Counted from the stretch's first letter, positions 46,130 to 55,924 are shown. The stretch: DNA of 64,000 bases from Candidatus Pelagibacter ubique HIMB140 (GCF_025558165.1 NZ_LAMZ01000001.1:1344001-1408000), one strand, 5' to 3'. Program-made: numbers and translations. The notes: a model not told the origin generated them from the sequence alone.

Positions 46130-46972
46130 ATGAAATTATTAAGAGTAGGTCAAAAAGGACAAGAAAAACCAGCAGCTTTAGACAAAGATGGTAAAATTAG
46201 AGATATTAGTTCACATATTTCAGATTTAAATCCTGATCATTTAAATTTTGAAACTATTTCAAAATTACAAGGCGCTGATTTAGCAAGTCTTCCAGAAATA
46301 TCTTCAAGTGAAAGAATTGGTTCATGTATTACAAAACCAGGAAAATTTATTGCAATTGGTTTAAACTTTTCAGATCACGCTGCTGAAACAGGAGCAGAAG
46401 TTCCATCTGAGCCAATTACTTTTATGAAAGCAACAAGTTGTATCAATGGTCCTAACGATGATATCGAAATTGTGTCTGGTTCAAAAAAATTAGACTGGGA
46501 AGTAGAATTAGGAATTGTAATTGGAAAACATACAAAACATATTTCAGAAGCTCAATCACAAGATCACATCTTAGGATATTGTTTAGTAAACGATATTAGT
46601 GAAAGAGAATGGCAAATAGAAAAAATGGGTCAATGGGTAAAAGGAAAATCTCATGACACGTATGGACCAATTGGACCTTACTTGGTAACTAAAGATGAAA
46701 TTGCTGACATCAATAATTTAAAAATGAGTTTGGATGTTAACGGTCAAAGAATGCAGACTGGAAATACTAATACTATGATCTTTAATGTTAACGTTATTGT
46801 ATCTTATTTAAGTAAATTTATGTCATTACAGCCAGGTGATATAATTACAACTGGTACACCTCCAGGAGTTGGTATGGGAATGAAACCACAACAATTCTTG
46901 AAAGCTGGTGATACAATGAGATTATCAATTGAAAATTTAGGAGAGCAAAACTCTAAAGTAGTTGCTTTATAA
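46130..46972 (+). CDS. Fumarylacetoacetate hydrolase family (2,4-diketo-3-deoxy-sugar acid hydrolase-like)
   Basis: A 280-residue FAH-fold hydrolase. Metal ligands lie in the DWEVELGIVIG segment (Glu-x-Glu) and the following Asp region (LVNDISEREWQ). GKSHDTYGPIGPYLVT and TTGTPPGVGMGMKPQ are typical for the bacterial hydrolases that split 2,4-diketo-3-deoxy-L-fuconate to pyruvate and a hydroxy acid. The SDR before it and the dehydratase after it support this. An AGGA ribosome site is 5 bases upstream. Confidence 0.86.
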   Translation: MKLLRVGQKGQEKPAALDKDGKIRDISSHISDLNPDHLNFETISKLQGADLASLPEISSSERIGSCITKPGKFIAIGLNFSDHAAETGAEVPSEPITFMKATSCINGPNDDIEIVSGSKKLDWEVELGIVIGKHTKHISEAQSQDHILGYCLVNDISEREWQIEKMGQWVKGKSHDTYGPIGPYLVTKDEIADINNLKMSLDVNGQRMQTGNTNTMIFNVNVIVSYLSKFMSLQPGDIITTGTPPGVGMGMKPQQFLKAGDTMRLSIENLGEQNSKVVAL

Positions 46973-46978
46973 TCTTTT

Positions 46979-48151
46979 GTGAAAATAACTTCTATTAAAA
47001 GTCATGTACTTAAATATGAGTTAGAGAAAGAACTAGGTTATTCACAACAATATTATAAACACCGAACAGCCCATTTGATTGAAGTACAAACTGACGAAGG
47101 CATTACGGGATGGGGTGAATGTTTTGGTCCAGGTAATATTGCTTTAGCCAATAAGTTCATTGTTGAAAAGGTAATTCAGCCTTTAATAATAGGCGAGGAT
47201 CCTTTGAATAAAGAACATATCTGGCAAAAAGTTTACAATCTTTTAAGAGATAGTGGTCAAAAAGGAATGCCAATACAAGCTTTGTCAGGAGTTGACATAG
47301 CACTATGGGATATCTTAGGAAAAAAAACAAACTCTCCTCTTTACCAACTTGTTGGTGGGAAATGTAATAATGAAGTTCCTGTTTATGGATATGGAATGAT
47401 GTTACAAAAAAAATCAGTGGATGAACTAATTCCGTTGTTTGAAGAAGAAGCTAAACAGATTAAATCAAAAAACTTTAAAGCAATGAAAATGAAGGTTGGA
47501 TTAGGTCCAAAAGAAGATTTAAAGTTGGTTCAAGCAGTTAGAAATTCTATAGGTAAAGATTTCAAATTAATGGTGGATGCTAACCATGCTTATAATCTGA
47601 AAGATGCTCTTTATGTTGGAAAAGGACTTGATGAACTAGATGTTTATTGGTTTGAAGAACCTGTCGCTCCTGAAGATTACAACGGTTACCGAGAATTAAA
47701 AAAAAATATATCAACCAGTGTTGCTGGAGGTGAAGCAGAATTTACAAAGTATGGATGGAATAAATTAATTACCAATAATTGTATTGATATAGCTCAACCA
47801 GAAGTATGTGGGTTAGGAGGTATTACAGAATATTTGAAAGTCGCAGCCTTGGCGCAGGCTAACTTTGTTCCTGTAATTAATCATGTTTGGGGATCTGCTG
47901 TAAGTATAGCGGTAAATCTTCATTTATTGACTGCGCAACCAGATATGCCAGGGGGACTATTCCCAACAAAAACTATGCTAGAATTTGATACAACAGAGAA
48001 AAATATCTTTATTACAGATCTACCAAAAGAAAATTTTTCAATTTTAGATCAAGTTAAAAACAATAATGGATTTGCATCAGTGACAGACAATGTAGGTATT
48101 GGTATAAATCCTAATGAGGACTTTATTAAGGAGTTTGAAGTAAATGAATAA
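46979..48151 (+). CDS. Enolase-superfamily sugar-acid dehydratase (mandelate racemase/galactonate dehydratase type)
   Basis: A 390-residue TIM-barrel dehydratase. Catalytic pattern: Lys170-x-Lys172 (MKMKVGLG), metal ligands Asp200 (MVDANHAY), Glu226 (WFEEPV) and Glu252 (GGEAEFT), and His302 (VINHVWGSAV). It begins with GTG at 46979, six bases after the hydrolase. It would dehydrate an aldonate to a 2-keto-3-deoxy acid, a second route to the same type of intermediate as the IlvD-type enzyme. It overlaps the lactonase gene by eight bases. Confidence 0.85.
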   Translation: MKITSIKSHVLKYELEKELGYSQQYYKHRTAHLIEVQTDEGITGWGECFGPGNIALANKFIVEKVIQPLIIGEDPLNKEHIWQKVYNLLRDSGQKGMPIQALSGVDIALWDILGKKTNSPLYQLVGGKCNNEVPVYGYGMMLQKKSVDELIPLFEEEAKQIKSKNFKAMKMKVGLGPKEDLKLVQAVRNSIGKDFKLMVDANHAYNLKDALYVGKGLDELDVYWFEEPVAPEDYNGYRELKKNISTSVAGGEAEFTKYGWNKLITNNCIDIAQPEVCGLGGITEYLKVAALAQANFVPVINHVWGSAVSIAVNLHLLTAQPDMPGGLFPTKTMLEFDTTEKNIFITDLPKENFSILDQVKNNNGFASVTDNVGIGINPNEDFIKEFEVNE

Positions 48152-49055
48152 AATTAAAACTACAGAGCCAAAACCTATTTGGAAAATAAGATGTACTTTA
48201 GGCGAAGGAACACTTTGGGTTAAAGAACACAACTCAATTTATTTTGTTGATATAAAGAAAAAGAAAATTTGTTCTTTAAATATTAAAAATAAAAAAAAGA
48301 AAATATTTAAAGTAAATAAAGAAGTAGGTTTCATTGCTCATGTAAGAGATCATATATTTATTTTAGGATTGCAGGGTGAAATAAGAATTCAAAATTTAAA
48401 ATCAAAAAAAGTTTTAAAATCGATACCTATAGAACCTAAATTAAAATTGAATAGAATAAACGACGGTAAAACAGATCCTGCTGGAAATCTTTGGTTTGGA
48501 ACTATGGATAACTTAGAGAGAAAAATTGAAAAAGGATCTTTGTATAAATTAGATAAAAATCTAAAATTAACAAGAGTTGATAAAAATTATAGAATTACAA
48601 ATGGCCCAGCATTTATTGATCAATATAATTTTTACCACACAGATAGTCCTAAAAAAACAATCTATAAAATTAAGATTAATAAAAATAATAAAATAATTAG
48701 TAAAAAAATATTTAAAAAATTATCTTTAGACGAAGGTTCACCAGATGGAATGACTGTAGATAGGAATAAAAATTTGTGGGTTGCACATTTTCGTGGGGCA
48801 TGTGTCTCAGTATTTAATAGTAGAGCAAAATTAATTCACAGAATTAAGTTTCCAGCCAAAAATATTACTAATTGTGCGTTTGGTGGTAAGAATAATCAAG
48901 AACTGTACGTTTCAACAGCTACAAAAGGAATGGACAAGGCTGATTTGCGAAAATTTAGATATTCAGGATTCTTTTTTGGTGTAAAAACAAACACAAAAGG
49001 AGTTTTACAAAAAAAATTTATTTTAAGCAATGAAGCAGAGAGATCTTTACTATGA
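48144..49055 (+). CDS. SMP-30/gluconolactonase family lactonase
   Basis: A 303-residue beta-propeller with CTLGEGTLWVKEHNSIYFVDI at the start, LNRINDGKTDPAGNLWFGTMD (metal site), GPAFIDQYNFYHTDS and SPDGMTVDRNKNLWVAH. The family hydrolyses aldonolactones to open aldonates, the substrates of the dehydratases beside it. It is very lysine-rich, more than its neighbours. Its end overlaps the PEP carboxylase start by 26 bases. Confidence 0.86.
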   Translation: MNKIKTTEPKPIWKIRCTLGEGTLWVKEHNSIYFVDIKKKKICSLNIKNKKKKIFKVNKEVGFIAHVRDHIFILGLQGEIRIQNLKSKKVLKSIPIEPKLKLNRINDGKTDPAGNLWFGTMDNLERKIEKGSLYKLDKNLKLTRVDKNYRITNGPAFIDQYNFYHTDSPKKTIYKIKINKNNKIISKKIFKKLSLDEGSPDGMTVDRNKNLWVAHFRGACVSVFNSRAKLIHRIKFPAKNITNCAFGGKNNQELYVSTATKGMDKADLRKFRYSGFFFGVKTNTKGVLQKKFILSNEAERSLL

Positions 49056-51720
49056 ACGAATACCTACTAAGCTTTTAAGAGAAGATATAAGATTATTAGG
49101 AACTTTTCTTGGAAGAGTAATCAAAGATCAAGAAGGCACAAAATTTTTTAATATTGTTGAGCGATTAAGATTATTATCTAAAAATACCTTGTTAGATAAA
49201 AATAAAAGTAAAGTATTTTCCAAAATTTCAAAAGACATAAGAAAGCTTTCACCTGAAATTACTTTTAAGGTCACTAGAGCTTTTTCGCATATTCTAAATT
49301 TAATGAATTTAGCTGAGTCGTTAGATGCATCTAGAAAACTTAATGAATACGATAATCCATATTTTAAGAACAAAAAACAAAATCTATTTATTGAGGATAT
49401 TATTAATAATCTATTTAAAAATAGAAAAATCTCTGACAAAAAAATTTATGATCAGGCAACAAAACTTGATATTGGAATAGTTCTCACCGCACATCCAACA
49501 GAAGTTAAGAGAAGAACACTAATTCAAAAATACGCAAATTTAACCACCTTGATGGAACAACGTCATCTTTATAAAAAATACCCCGCAAAGATTATTGAAA
49601 TAAATCGAAAATTATATTCGGAGATAGCCATTATTTGGAAAACTGATGAATTAAAAAGAACCAAACCATCACCACTTGATGAAGCTAGATGGGGCTTGGC
49701 TGTAATAGAAGATAGTTTATGGGATACAATTCCAAGAGTTTACAAAAGATTGAATGATATTTTTAGGAAAAATCTAAATAAAGATCTTCCTAGAAATTTT
49801 AATCCTATTCAATTTGGTTCCTGGATGGGTGGTGATAGAGATGGAAATCCAAATGTTACATCTGAAGTAACAAAAAAAGTGATTTTATTTTCAAGATGGC
49901 AAGCTGCAAAGTTATACGAAAGAGAACTTACAAAATTAATTCAAGATTTATCAATGGAAGAATGTTCTAATAAAATCAAAAAAGTTACTGGAAATAGTTT
50001 TGAACCTTACAGAGTTTATTTAAGACCTTTAAGAGACAAAGTAAGAAGAACACATCAGTTAATTGAAGCACATATAAATTATAATAAGCCATTAGATGAA
50101 AATAAATTACTAAAAGATAAGTACGAAATCATAAATCCATTAAGAGAAGTTAGAACTTCCTTAAACATGAACAAAGGTCAACATATTGCAAATGCAGATT
50201 TGTTAGATTTGATAAGAAGAGTTAGATGTTTTGGAATAAATTTAGCAAGATTAGATATCAGACAAGAGTCTGATAGACATGAAAAACTTTTAAATGAAAT
50301 ATTTAAAAAGAAAAATAAAATTAATTATTCACAATTACCTGAAGAAAAGAAAATTGAATTACTTAATAAATCAATAAAACAAAAAAAATCTTTTGTTAAT
50401 AAAATTAATTTAAGGGACAAAGAGAATTTAGAAGTTTGGAAAACATTTAAACAAATATCTAAAGAGCCAGAGCAATGTATGGGCGCGTATGTGATTTCAA
50501 TGACTTCAAAAGCATCTGATATTTTATCTGTTTATTTATTGCAATTACAGGCCGAAACAAAGAATTTGTTAAGAGTAGTACCACTTTTTGAAACTTTAGA
50601 TGATTTAAAGAATGCCAATGGTGTTATGCAAAATTTATTTAAACTTCCTTGGTACAGAAAAATGATAAACTCAAAACAAGAAGTAATGATTGGATATTCA
50701 GACTCTAGTAAAGATGCAGGAAAACTATCTGCAAGTTGGCATCAATACAAACTTCAAGAAGAACTTAGAAATTTAGCTAAAAAATATAAAATAGATCTTG
50801 TATTTTTTCATGGAAGAGGAGGATCTCCAGGAAGAGGAGGAGGACCAATTCAGGCAACTCTTAAATCTCAACCATCTGGAACAGTAAATGGAAAAATTAG
50901 AATTACTGATCAAGGAGAGGTGATACAGCAAAAATATGGATATAAGCCTTTAGCTGAATACAATCTATGTAGTTATATTGGAGCAGTAATGGAGGCTACT
51001 TTAAATCCACCTCCTAGATCAAAACCAAATTGGCGAGAGCTTATTCAAAAAATGTCTGAGATTTCTACATCTGCTTACAGAAAGTATTTAAATCAAAGTG
51101 AAGATTTTATTAGATATTTTAAAACTGTTACTCCACATAAATCTCTTGGAAAACTTGCAATTGGTTCAAGACCCACCAAGAGAAAAAATGTTGATAATAT
51201 TCAAAGTTTAAGAGCTATCCCTTGGGTATTTGCTTGGACGCAAATTAGACTAATGCTTCCTGCTTGGCTCGGTACAACTGAGGCTTTGAGATATGGATCA
51301 ATTAAAAAATTTAAAAAAACTATGACAGACATGGAGAGGAACTGGCCTTATTTTGTATCAACAATGGATATTTTGGACATGGTGATTTCAAAGGTTGATC
51401 CTGAAATATCAGTAATTTATGAAAATAATTTAGCTGACAAATCTTTGATAAGAATTGGAAAAAGATTAAGGTTTCAATTTGATGCATTGGTCAAATTGCA
51501 CAATAAAATTACCCCAAAAGAAGTTATAAAAGAGAGAAAAGAGTTTAGAAAAGCATTATTTATCAGAAACAACTACACTGAGATGCTAAACATTCTTCAG
51601 GCAAATATAATGAATAAATTAACAAATAAAAAATATAAAAATTTAGATAAGAAATATTTAGACGATGCTTTAATGACATCTATCGCAGGAATTTCTGCAG
51701 CAATGAAAAACACTGGATAG
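49030..51720 (+). CDS. ppc: Phosphoenolpyruvate carboxylase
   Basis: An 896-residue enzyme that makes oxaloacetate from PEP and bicarbonate. Catalytic landmarks: LTAHPTEVKRRT (catalytic His), FGSWMGGDRDGNPNVT, VMIGYSDSSKDAGKLSASW, FFHGRGGSPGRGGGP and the C-terminal SIAGISAAMKNTG. Length is normal. The ATG at 49030 lies inside the lactonase gene (26-base overlap); no better start is seen. It replenishes the TCA cycle when C1/C2/C3 compounds are used. Confidence 0.96.
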   Translation: MKQRDLYYERIPTKLLREDIRLLGTFLGRVIKDQEGTKFFNIVERLRLLSKNTLLDKNKSKVFSKISKDIRKLSPEITFKVTRAFSHILNLMNLAESLDASRKLNEYDNPYFKNKKQNLFIEDIINNLFKNRKISDKKIYDQATKLDIGIVLTAHPTEVKRRTLIQKYANLTTLMEQRHLYKKYPAKIIEINRKLYSEIAIIWKTDELKRTKPSPLDEARWGLAVIEDSLWDTIPRVYKRLNDIFRKNLNKDLPRNFNPIQFGSWMGGDRDGNPNVTSEVTKKVILFSRWQAAKLYERELTKLIQDLSMEECSNKIKKVTGNSFEPYRVYLRPLRDKVRRTHQLIEAHINYNKPLDENKLLKDKYEIINPLREVRTSLNMNKGQHIANADLLDLIRRVRCFGINLARLDIRQESDRHEKLLNEIFKKKNKINYSQLPEEKKIELLNKSIKQKKSFVNKINLRDKENLEVWKTFKQISKEPEQCMGAYVISMTSKASDILSVYLLQLQAETKNLLRVVPLFETLDDLKNANGVMQNLFKLPWYRKMINSKQEVMIGYSDSSKDAGKLSASWHQYKLQEELRNLAKKYKIDLVFFHGRGGSPGRGGGPIQATLKSQPSGTVNGKIRITDQGEVIQQKYGYKPLAEYNLCSYIGAVMEATLNPPPRSKPNWRELIQKMSEISTSAYRKYLNQSEDFIRYFKTVTPHKSLGKLAIGSRPTKRKNVDNIQSLRAIPWVFAWTQIRLMLPAWLGTTEALRYGSIKKFKKTMTDMERNWPYFVSTMDILDMVISKVDPEISVIYENNLADKSLIRIGKRLRFQFDALVKLHNKITPKEVIKERKEFRKALFIRNNYTEMLNILQANIMNKLTNKKYKNLDKKYLDDALMTSIAGISAAMKNTG

Positions 51721-52428
51721 ATGATTGAATATTTAATTGCTTTTGGGGCAGGGTTAATAAGTTTTTTATCTCCTTGTGTTTTACCTTTGATACCTGGATA
51801 TATATCTTTTGTATCAGGCCAATCTCTTAAAGAAATAACTGAGAAACAAAATTTTAATATTATTCCCTTAATTAAATTTTGTTTTGGTTTTTCATTAGTT
51901 TTTATCATTTTTGGAGCTTCAGCATCTTTTTTGGGACAAGTATTGTTAGAGAATTCTCAATCCTTAAGATTAATTGCAGGACTGATTGTTATATTTTTTT
52001 CACTACAATTATTAGGTGTTTTTAATTTTGGATTTTTAAACATTGATAGAAGATTTGATTTTAAAAAAATTGATAGTTTTTTCTTTCCTGTGATAATTGG
52101 TGCTGCTTTTGGATTTGGATGGACACCTTGTATCGGTCCAATACTAGGATCAATTTTAGCTTTAGCTTCAATTGAAGATACTTTATCAAGAGCAATAATT
52201 TTATTAAGTTTTTACTCTTTAGGTTTGGCTATACCTTTTGTTTTATCAGGATATTTAATTCAAAAGTTTTTAATTTTTTCAAAAAATATGCGTCAGTATA
52301 TAAATATTATCTCAAAAGTAGGTGGTGGAATTCTTTTAGTAACTGGAATATTAATTATTACAAATAAATTGCAAGCAATTGGGTTTTATTTAATTGAGAT
52401 CTTTCCTTTTATGCAAAACTTTGGTTAA
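51721..52428 (+). CDS. ccdA: Cytochrome c biogenesis / thiol transfer protein CcdA
   Basis: A 235-residue inner-membrane protein with six segments and two cysteine motifs, SFLSPCVLPLIPGYISF and FGWTPCIGPILGSIL, the redox pair of CcdA/DsbD. It carries reducing power across the membrane for cytochrome c maturation or other periplasmic thiols, which fits cytochrome c use in this cell. It starts right after the ppc stop codon. Confidence 0.92.
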   Translation: MIEYLIAFGAGLISFLSPCVLPLIPGYISFVSGQSLKEITEKQNFNIIPLIKFCFGFSLVFIIFGASASFLGQVLLENSQSLRLIAGLIVIFFSLQLLGVFNFGFLNIDRRFDFKKIDSFFFPVIIGAAFGFGWTPCIGPILGSILALASIEDTLSRAIILLSFYSLGLAIPFVLSGYLIQKFLIFSKNMRQYINIISKVGGGILLVTGILIITNKLQAIGFYLIEIFPFMQNFG

Positions 52429-52436
52429 AGTAATTA

Positions 52437-53024
52437 ATGAAAATTTATCAAATAGATTCAAGCGCTAGAAAAAAAGGCTCAACATCAAGAGCGTTAGCAA
52501 AAAAACTTTTGGAAAAAATCAAAAAACCGGAGGATGAAGTAATTTATAGAGATTTAGATGATGAAATGCTTTTTGTAAGTGGCTTAACAGAATCTGGAAT
52601 GAAAATTGATGAGAAGGATCAAACTGCAGAACATAAGAAAATGTTTGAACTTTCTGACAAGCTTGTAAAAGAATTAAAAGAGAGTGATATTATTATAATT
52701 TCAGCTCCAATATATAATTACGGACCACCCGCAACTCTTAAAGCTTGGTCAGATTTAGCTGCAAGAATAGGGGAAACCTTTAAATTTAAACCTAATGGTA
52801 GAAGAGAAGGGTTATTAAAAAATAAAAAAGCATACCTTGTAATTACTTCTGGCGGAACAAAACTAAATAGCTCAGAAGATTTTTTAACGCCTTGGTTAAA
52901 ATTTATTTTAAATTTTTTTGGAATTGAAAAAGTTGAAGTTATAAGCGCTGATCAAATGGCTTTAGACTATGAAAAATCTATTAGGGATGCAGAAGCTCAA
53001 ATAGAAAATATTTCTATAGATTAA
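52437..53024 (+). CDS. FMN-dependent NADH azoreductase / quinone reductase
   Basis: A 195-residue flavodoxin-like protein of the AzoR/AcpD family: IDSSARKKGSTSRALAKKL (FMN phosphate), APIYNYGPPATLKAWSDLAARIGETFKF and an ITSGGTK loop. It reduces quinones or azo compounds with NADH and removes electrophilic quinones. Its end overlaps the convergent oxygenase gene by 11 bases. Confidence 0.9.
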   Translation: MKIYQIDSSARKKGSTSRALAKKLLEKIKKPEDEVIYRDLDDEMLFVSGLTESGMKIDEKDQTAEHKKMFELSDKLVKELKESDIIIISAPIYNYGPPATLKAWSDLAARIGETFKFKPNGRREGLLKNKKAYLVITSGGTKLNSSEDFLTPWLKFILNFFGIEKVEVISADQMALDYEKSIRDAEAQIENISID

Positions 53025-54117
53025 ACTTTCTTTTTAAGTGTCTTAATTTTCCTTCGGTACTATCGTAGTCTATATAGCAACCTTGTAAAAATCTTTCGCC
53101 TTCATTAGCATCATAAACTGTTCGTCCATGAAGCAATCTATGATTATCCATCATCATTAAATCTTTTGGAGCAAGTTTAAATTCTATTCTATATTTATCT
53201 GAATTGTACATTTCAGACAGTTTTTTTCTTGCTTGATAGTATAAATCTAACTCTTCTTTATCTAAGATTGGAACAAAATCTAATCTTGGACTAAATCTTA
53301 CTTGTTTAAAATTTTTATACTCATCTAATTCAATTAAAGGACATAAAGATTCTAAAATTACTTCTTTATCAATAAATTTAAATCTTACTTTTACTTCTGT
53401 TAAGATTTTATAATAATCAGGATAACTTTTTTTTAAATCTTCAGTAACAGTATATCCATCAACCAATGTAGAATATCCTCCTGAAACTTTACTCTCTATG
53501 CAATGTAAAAGTTGGATGCATGGAACTGGGTTTCGATATGGATTATCTGTGTGCGGTGCAAGAGCTAAAGAAGTATATGCAAGATCATTAGGATCAGGTT
53601 TTGATTTAACATCAAAATATTCTCCAAAGTTAGTTCTTCTTACACTGCCAATTGAGTTTGCAAATTCAACGATATAATTTTTAGTTGTTGGTATATTTTT
53701 AATTACTACAAATCCAAACTTATAGAAAGAAACGAGTAAGTCATGCATTTCTTTACTTTCATAAAAATTATCTTCGTATTCAAAATTTTTGATATTACTT
53801 AGACTAGAATCCCATTTAGTTTTTTCTATAGATTTTATAACTGTATCTTCTTTTGAGAATTCTAAAGCAATTTTATTAAGATTAAGTTTAGAACTAATTC
53901 CATCATTAAAGTTAACTTCTAAAAATTCCTCATGAATAGAGGCTTTATTAATGATTATATCATTGCTCAAACTAGTTGGGTCAAAAAGTCTTTGTTGAGT
54001 TCCTTTATCAACAAATTCTTCACCATCCACTCTTTCTCTTAACCAAAAAGGATGTATTTCTTTTTTCTCAGTACCATTATTGAAGTAAACTTTATTTTCG
54101 TGAAGCTCAATTTTCAT
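53014..54117 (-). CDS. Gamma-butyrobetaine hydroxylase-like 2OG-Fe(II) dioxygenase
   Basis: A 367-residue oxygenase of the GBBH/TMLH branch. The N-terminal DUF971-type domain (LHENKVYFNNGTEKKEIHPF, WLRERV, RLFDPTSL) is typical. The TauD-like catalytic part has iron ligands His189 and Asp191 (LAPHTDNPYRNPVP) and His330 (LLHGRTVYD). GBBH makes carnitine, TMLH acts on trimethyllysine. In a cell built for methylated amines, hydroxylation of gamma-butyrobetaine or another trimethylammonium compound is likely, but no further carnitine genes are visible. It has its own orientation and a 67-base spacer from the hisN-like gene. Confidence 0.82.
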   Translation of the reverse strand: MKIELHENKVYFNNGTEKKEIHPFWLRERVDGEEFVDKGTQQRLFDPTSLSNDIIINKASIHEEFLEVNFNDGISSKLNLNKIALEFSKEDTVIKSIEKTKWDSSLSNIKNFEYEDNFYESKEMHDLLVSFYKFGFVVIKNIPTTKNYIVEFANSIGSVRRTNFGEYFDVKSKPDPNDLAYTSLALAPHTDNPYRNPVPCIQLLHCIESKVSGGYSTLVDGYTVTEDLKKSYPDYYKILTEVKVRFKFIDKEVILESLCPLIELDEYKNFKQVRFSPRLDFVPILDKEELDLYYQARKKLSEMYNSDKYRIEFKLAPKDLMMMDNHRLLHGRTVYDANEGERFLQGCYIDYDSTEGKLRHLKRKFNL

Positions 54118-54184
54118 AAATAATACTTGAGCATTATTTAAAATTTAACTTTAATCAATATAAATTAAATAGTAAGAATTCTTT

Positions 54185-54991
54185 GTGAATAATTTTGATA
54201 CAAAAAAATATCCAGTATTTTCAAGTTTTTTAAACCAGTTAGCAAAAGATCTAACTAAATTTTATTATGCTAAGTTGGATAAGCCATTCAAGATAACCAA
54301 TAAAATGAAAGGCAAAGGTTACGATCCAGTAACTACATCGGACAAAGCTTTTGAAAAGTTTATAAGGTCTAAAATTTCTAAAAGATTTCCAGATCATCAA
54401 ATTATAGGTGAGGAATACGGTCACAAAAATACTAAAAGTGAATTTTCATGGGTAATAGACCCAATTGATGGAACTAGATCGTATGTTGTTGGTAATCCTA
54501 GTTGGAGTAATTTGATTTCATTAAATTATAATGGAGAGCCAATTTTAGGATTAGCAAATTTCCCTAAAATGAAAAAATATTACTTAAATGTAAATAAAAA
54601 CACCGCATACGTTTTTGAAAATAATAAAAAAAGAAAACTTAAGGTTAATTCTAAACTAAATTTTGCAAATTCGAAGTTAGCTGCAGCTTTTCATAATCAA
54701 TTAACCTTAAAACAACAATCCAAAATTCAAAAATTTATTAAACGAATGCAATTTCCATGTTTTGATGCTTTAACATATTGTCAACTAGCTGAAGGTAGAT
54801 TGGAAATGGTTGCACAGTGTGCAAACAAGATTTGGGACATTCATCCAATAATGCCAATAGTGAGAGCAAGTGGGGCCATAGTAACTACGTGGGGTAATAG
54901 AAATCCTGTGGTAGGAGGGAATATTATTGTCTCAAATAATAAAGCAAATCATAAACAAATATTAAAATTATTAAAACCTTTAGCTGAATGA
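54185..54991 (+). CDS. hisN: Inositol monophosphatase family phosphatase (histidinol-phosphatase HisN-like)
   Basis: A 268-residue Mg-dependent phosphatase. It has KGYDPVTTSDKAFEKF, IIGEEYGH, WVIDPIDGTRSYVVGNPSW and CANKIWDIHPIMPIVRASGA, the usual metal and phosphate motifs. The last step of histidine synthesis (histidinol-phosphate) is likely for the alphaproteobacterial form; inositol-phosphatase or CysQ-like activity is the alternative. Start is GTG at 54185. It overlaps the next gene by four bases. Confidence 0.82.
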   Translation: MNNFDTKKYPVFSSFLNQLAKDLTKFYYAKLDKPFKITNKMKGKGYDPVTTSDKAFEKFIRSKISKRFPDHQIIGEEYGHKNTKSEFSWVIDPIDGTRSYVVGNPSWSNLISLNYNGEPILGLANFPKMKKYYLNVNKNTAYVFENNKKRKLKVNSKLNFANSKLAAAFHNQLTLKQQSKIQKFIKRMQFPCFDALTYCQLAEGRLEMVAQCANKIWDIHPIMPIVRASGAIVTTWGNRNPVVGGNIIVSNNKANHKQILKLLKPLAE

Positions 54992-55551
54992 TACCAGAAC
55001 GAGCGCAATCAATTTTAGATTTCTGGTTTAAAGAAACTCCTTTTGAAATGAGATTTAAGAAGGATGATAAATTTGATCAAAAGATAAAAGATAATTTTTT
55101 AAAAGATTATGAACTTGCTTGTCAAAATGAATATGATGATTGGCAGGATAATCCTATGAGCTGTTTAGCTTTGGTAATTTTGTTTGATCAATTTTCAAGA
55201 AATATGTTTAGGGATGATAAAAAAGCATTTGCTCAAGATCAAAAAACTAGATTGATAGTAAATGATGCAGTGTATTCTGGATATTTAGAAGCTATGAATG
55301 TTGACCAAAGATTTTTTATGCTTTTACCTTTAATTCACAGTGAAGAAATTAGTGATCATGAAATGGCTTATTACTTATTAAATAAATATTTAAGGGAACA
55401 TGAAGGATACAATAAGATTAAAAAATTTTGGCAAGACCACACTAAAGCAATTAGACAGTTTCATAGATATCCACATAGAAATGAAATTTTAGGAAGAGAG
55501 TCTACTGAAGAAGAACTAGAATTTTTAAAAGGACCAAACTCTTCCTGGTAA
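54988..55551 (+). CDS. DUF924 family protein
   Basis: A 187-residue helical protein with the DUF924 marks ILDFWFKE at the N-terminus, LALVILFDQFSRNMFRDDKKAFAQD, and RFFMLLPLIHSEE. Function unknown; the fold is TPR-like. It overlaps hisN by four bases and ends one base before the DUF952 gene, so the three form one unit. Confidence 0.88.
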   Translation: MIPERAQSILDFWFKETPFEMRFKKDDKFDQKIKDNFLKDYELACQNEYDDWQDNPMSCLALVILFDQFSRNMFRDDKKAFAQDQKTRLIVNDAVYSGYLEAMNVDQRFFMLLPLIHSEEISDHEMAYYLLNKYLREHEGYNKIKKFWQDHTKAIRQFHRYPHRNEILGRESTEEELEFLKGPNSSW

Positions 55552-55552
55552 A

Positions 55553-55924
55553 ATGAATTTAGAATTTATTTTTAAAGTCATAGATAAAGAAGAATGGCAA
55601 AAAGCTAAGCAATCAGGAACTTATGGTGGATCTGAAAAAGATATTAAAGATGGCTATATTCATTTCTCAGAAGAAGATCAGGTCGAGGAAACCTTAAAAA
55701 AACATTTCCCAAATAAAGAAAACCTAGTTTTATTGAGAGTAAATGCTTTTAAACTTGAACACTTACTTTGGGAACAAGCATCAAATGGTGATATGTACCC
55801 ACATTTATATTCTCCATTAGATACAAGCACTGTTGTTAATGAATATGAGCTATCTTTAAATGAAGATGGAAGTTATAAACTTCCAGACATTTTAAAAAAA
55901 TATCAATTTAATCGACCTAAGTAA
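55553..55924 (+). CDS. DUF952 family protein
   Basis: A 123-residue protein of DUF952: FKVIDKEEWQKAKQSGTYGGS, DGYIHFSEEDQVEETL, then LRVNAFKLEHLLWEQ and MYPHLYSPLDTSTVV. Function unknown, often found near glutathione or metabolic genes. Its end overlaps the convergent SMR gene by 22 bases. Confidence 0.88.
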   Translation: MNLEFIFKVIDKEEWQKAKQSGTYGGSEKDIKDGYIHFSEEDQVEETLKKHFPNKENLVLLRVNAFKLEHLLWEQASNGDMYPHLYSPLDTSTVVNEYELSLNEDGSYKLPDILKKYQFNRPK

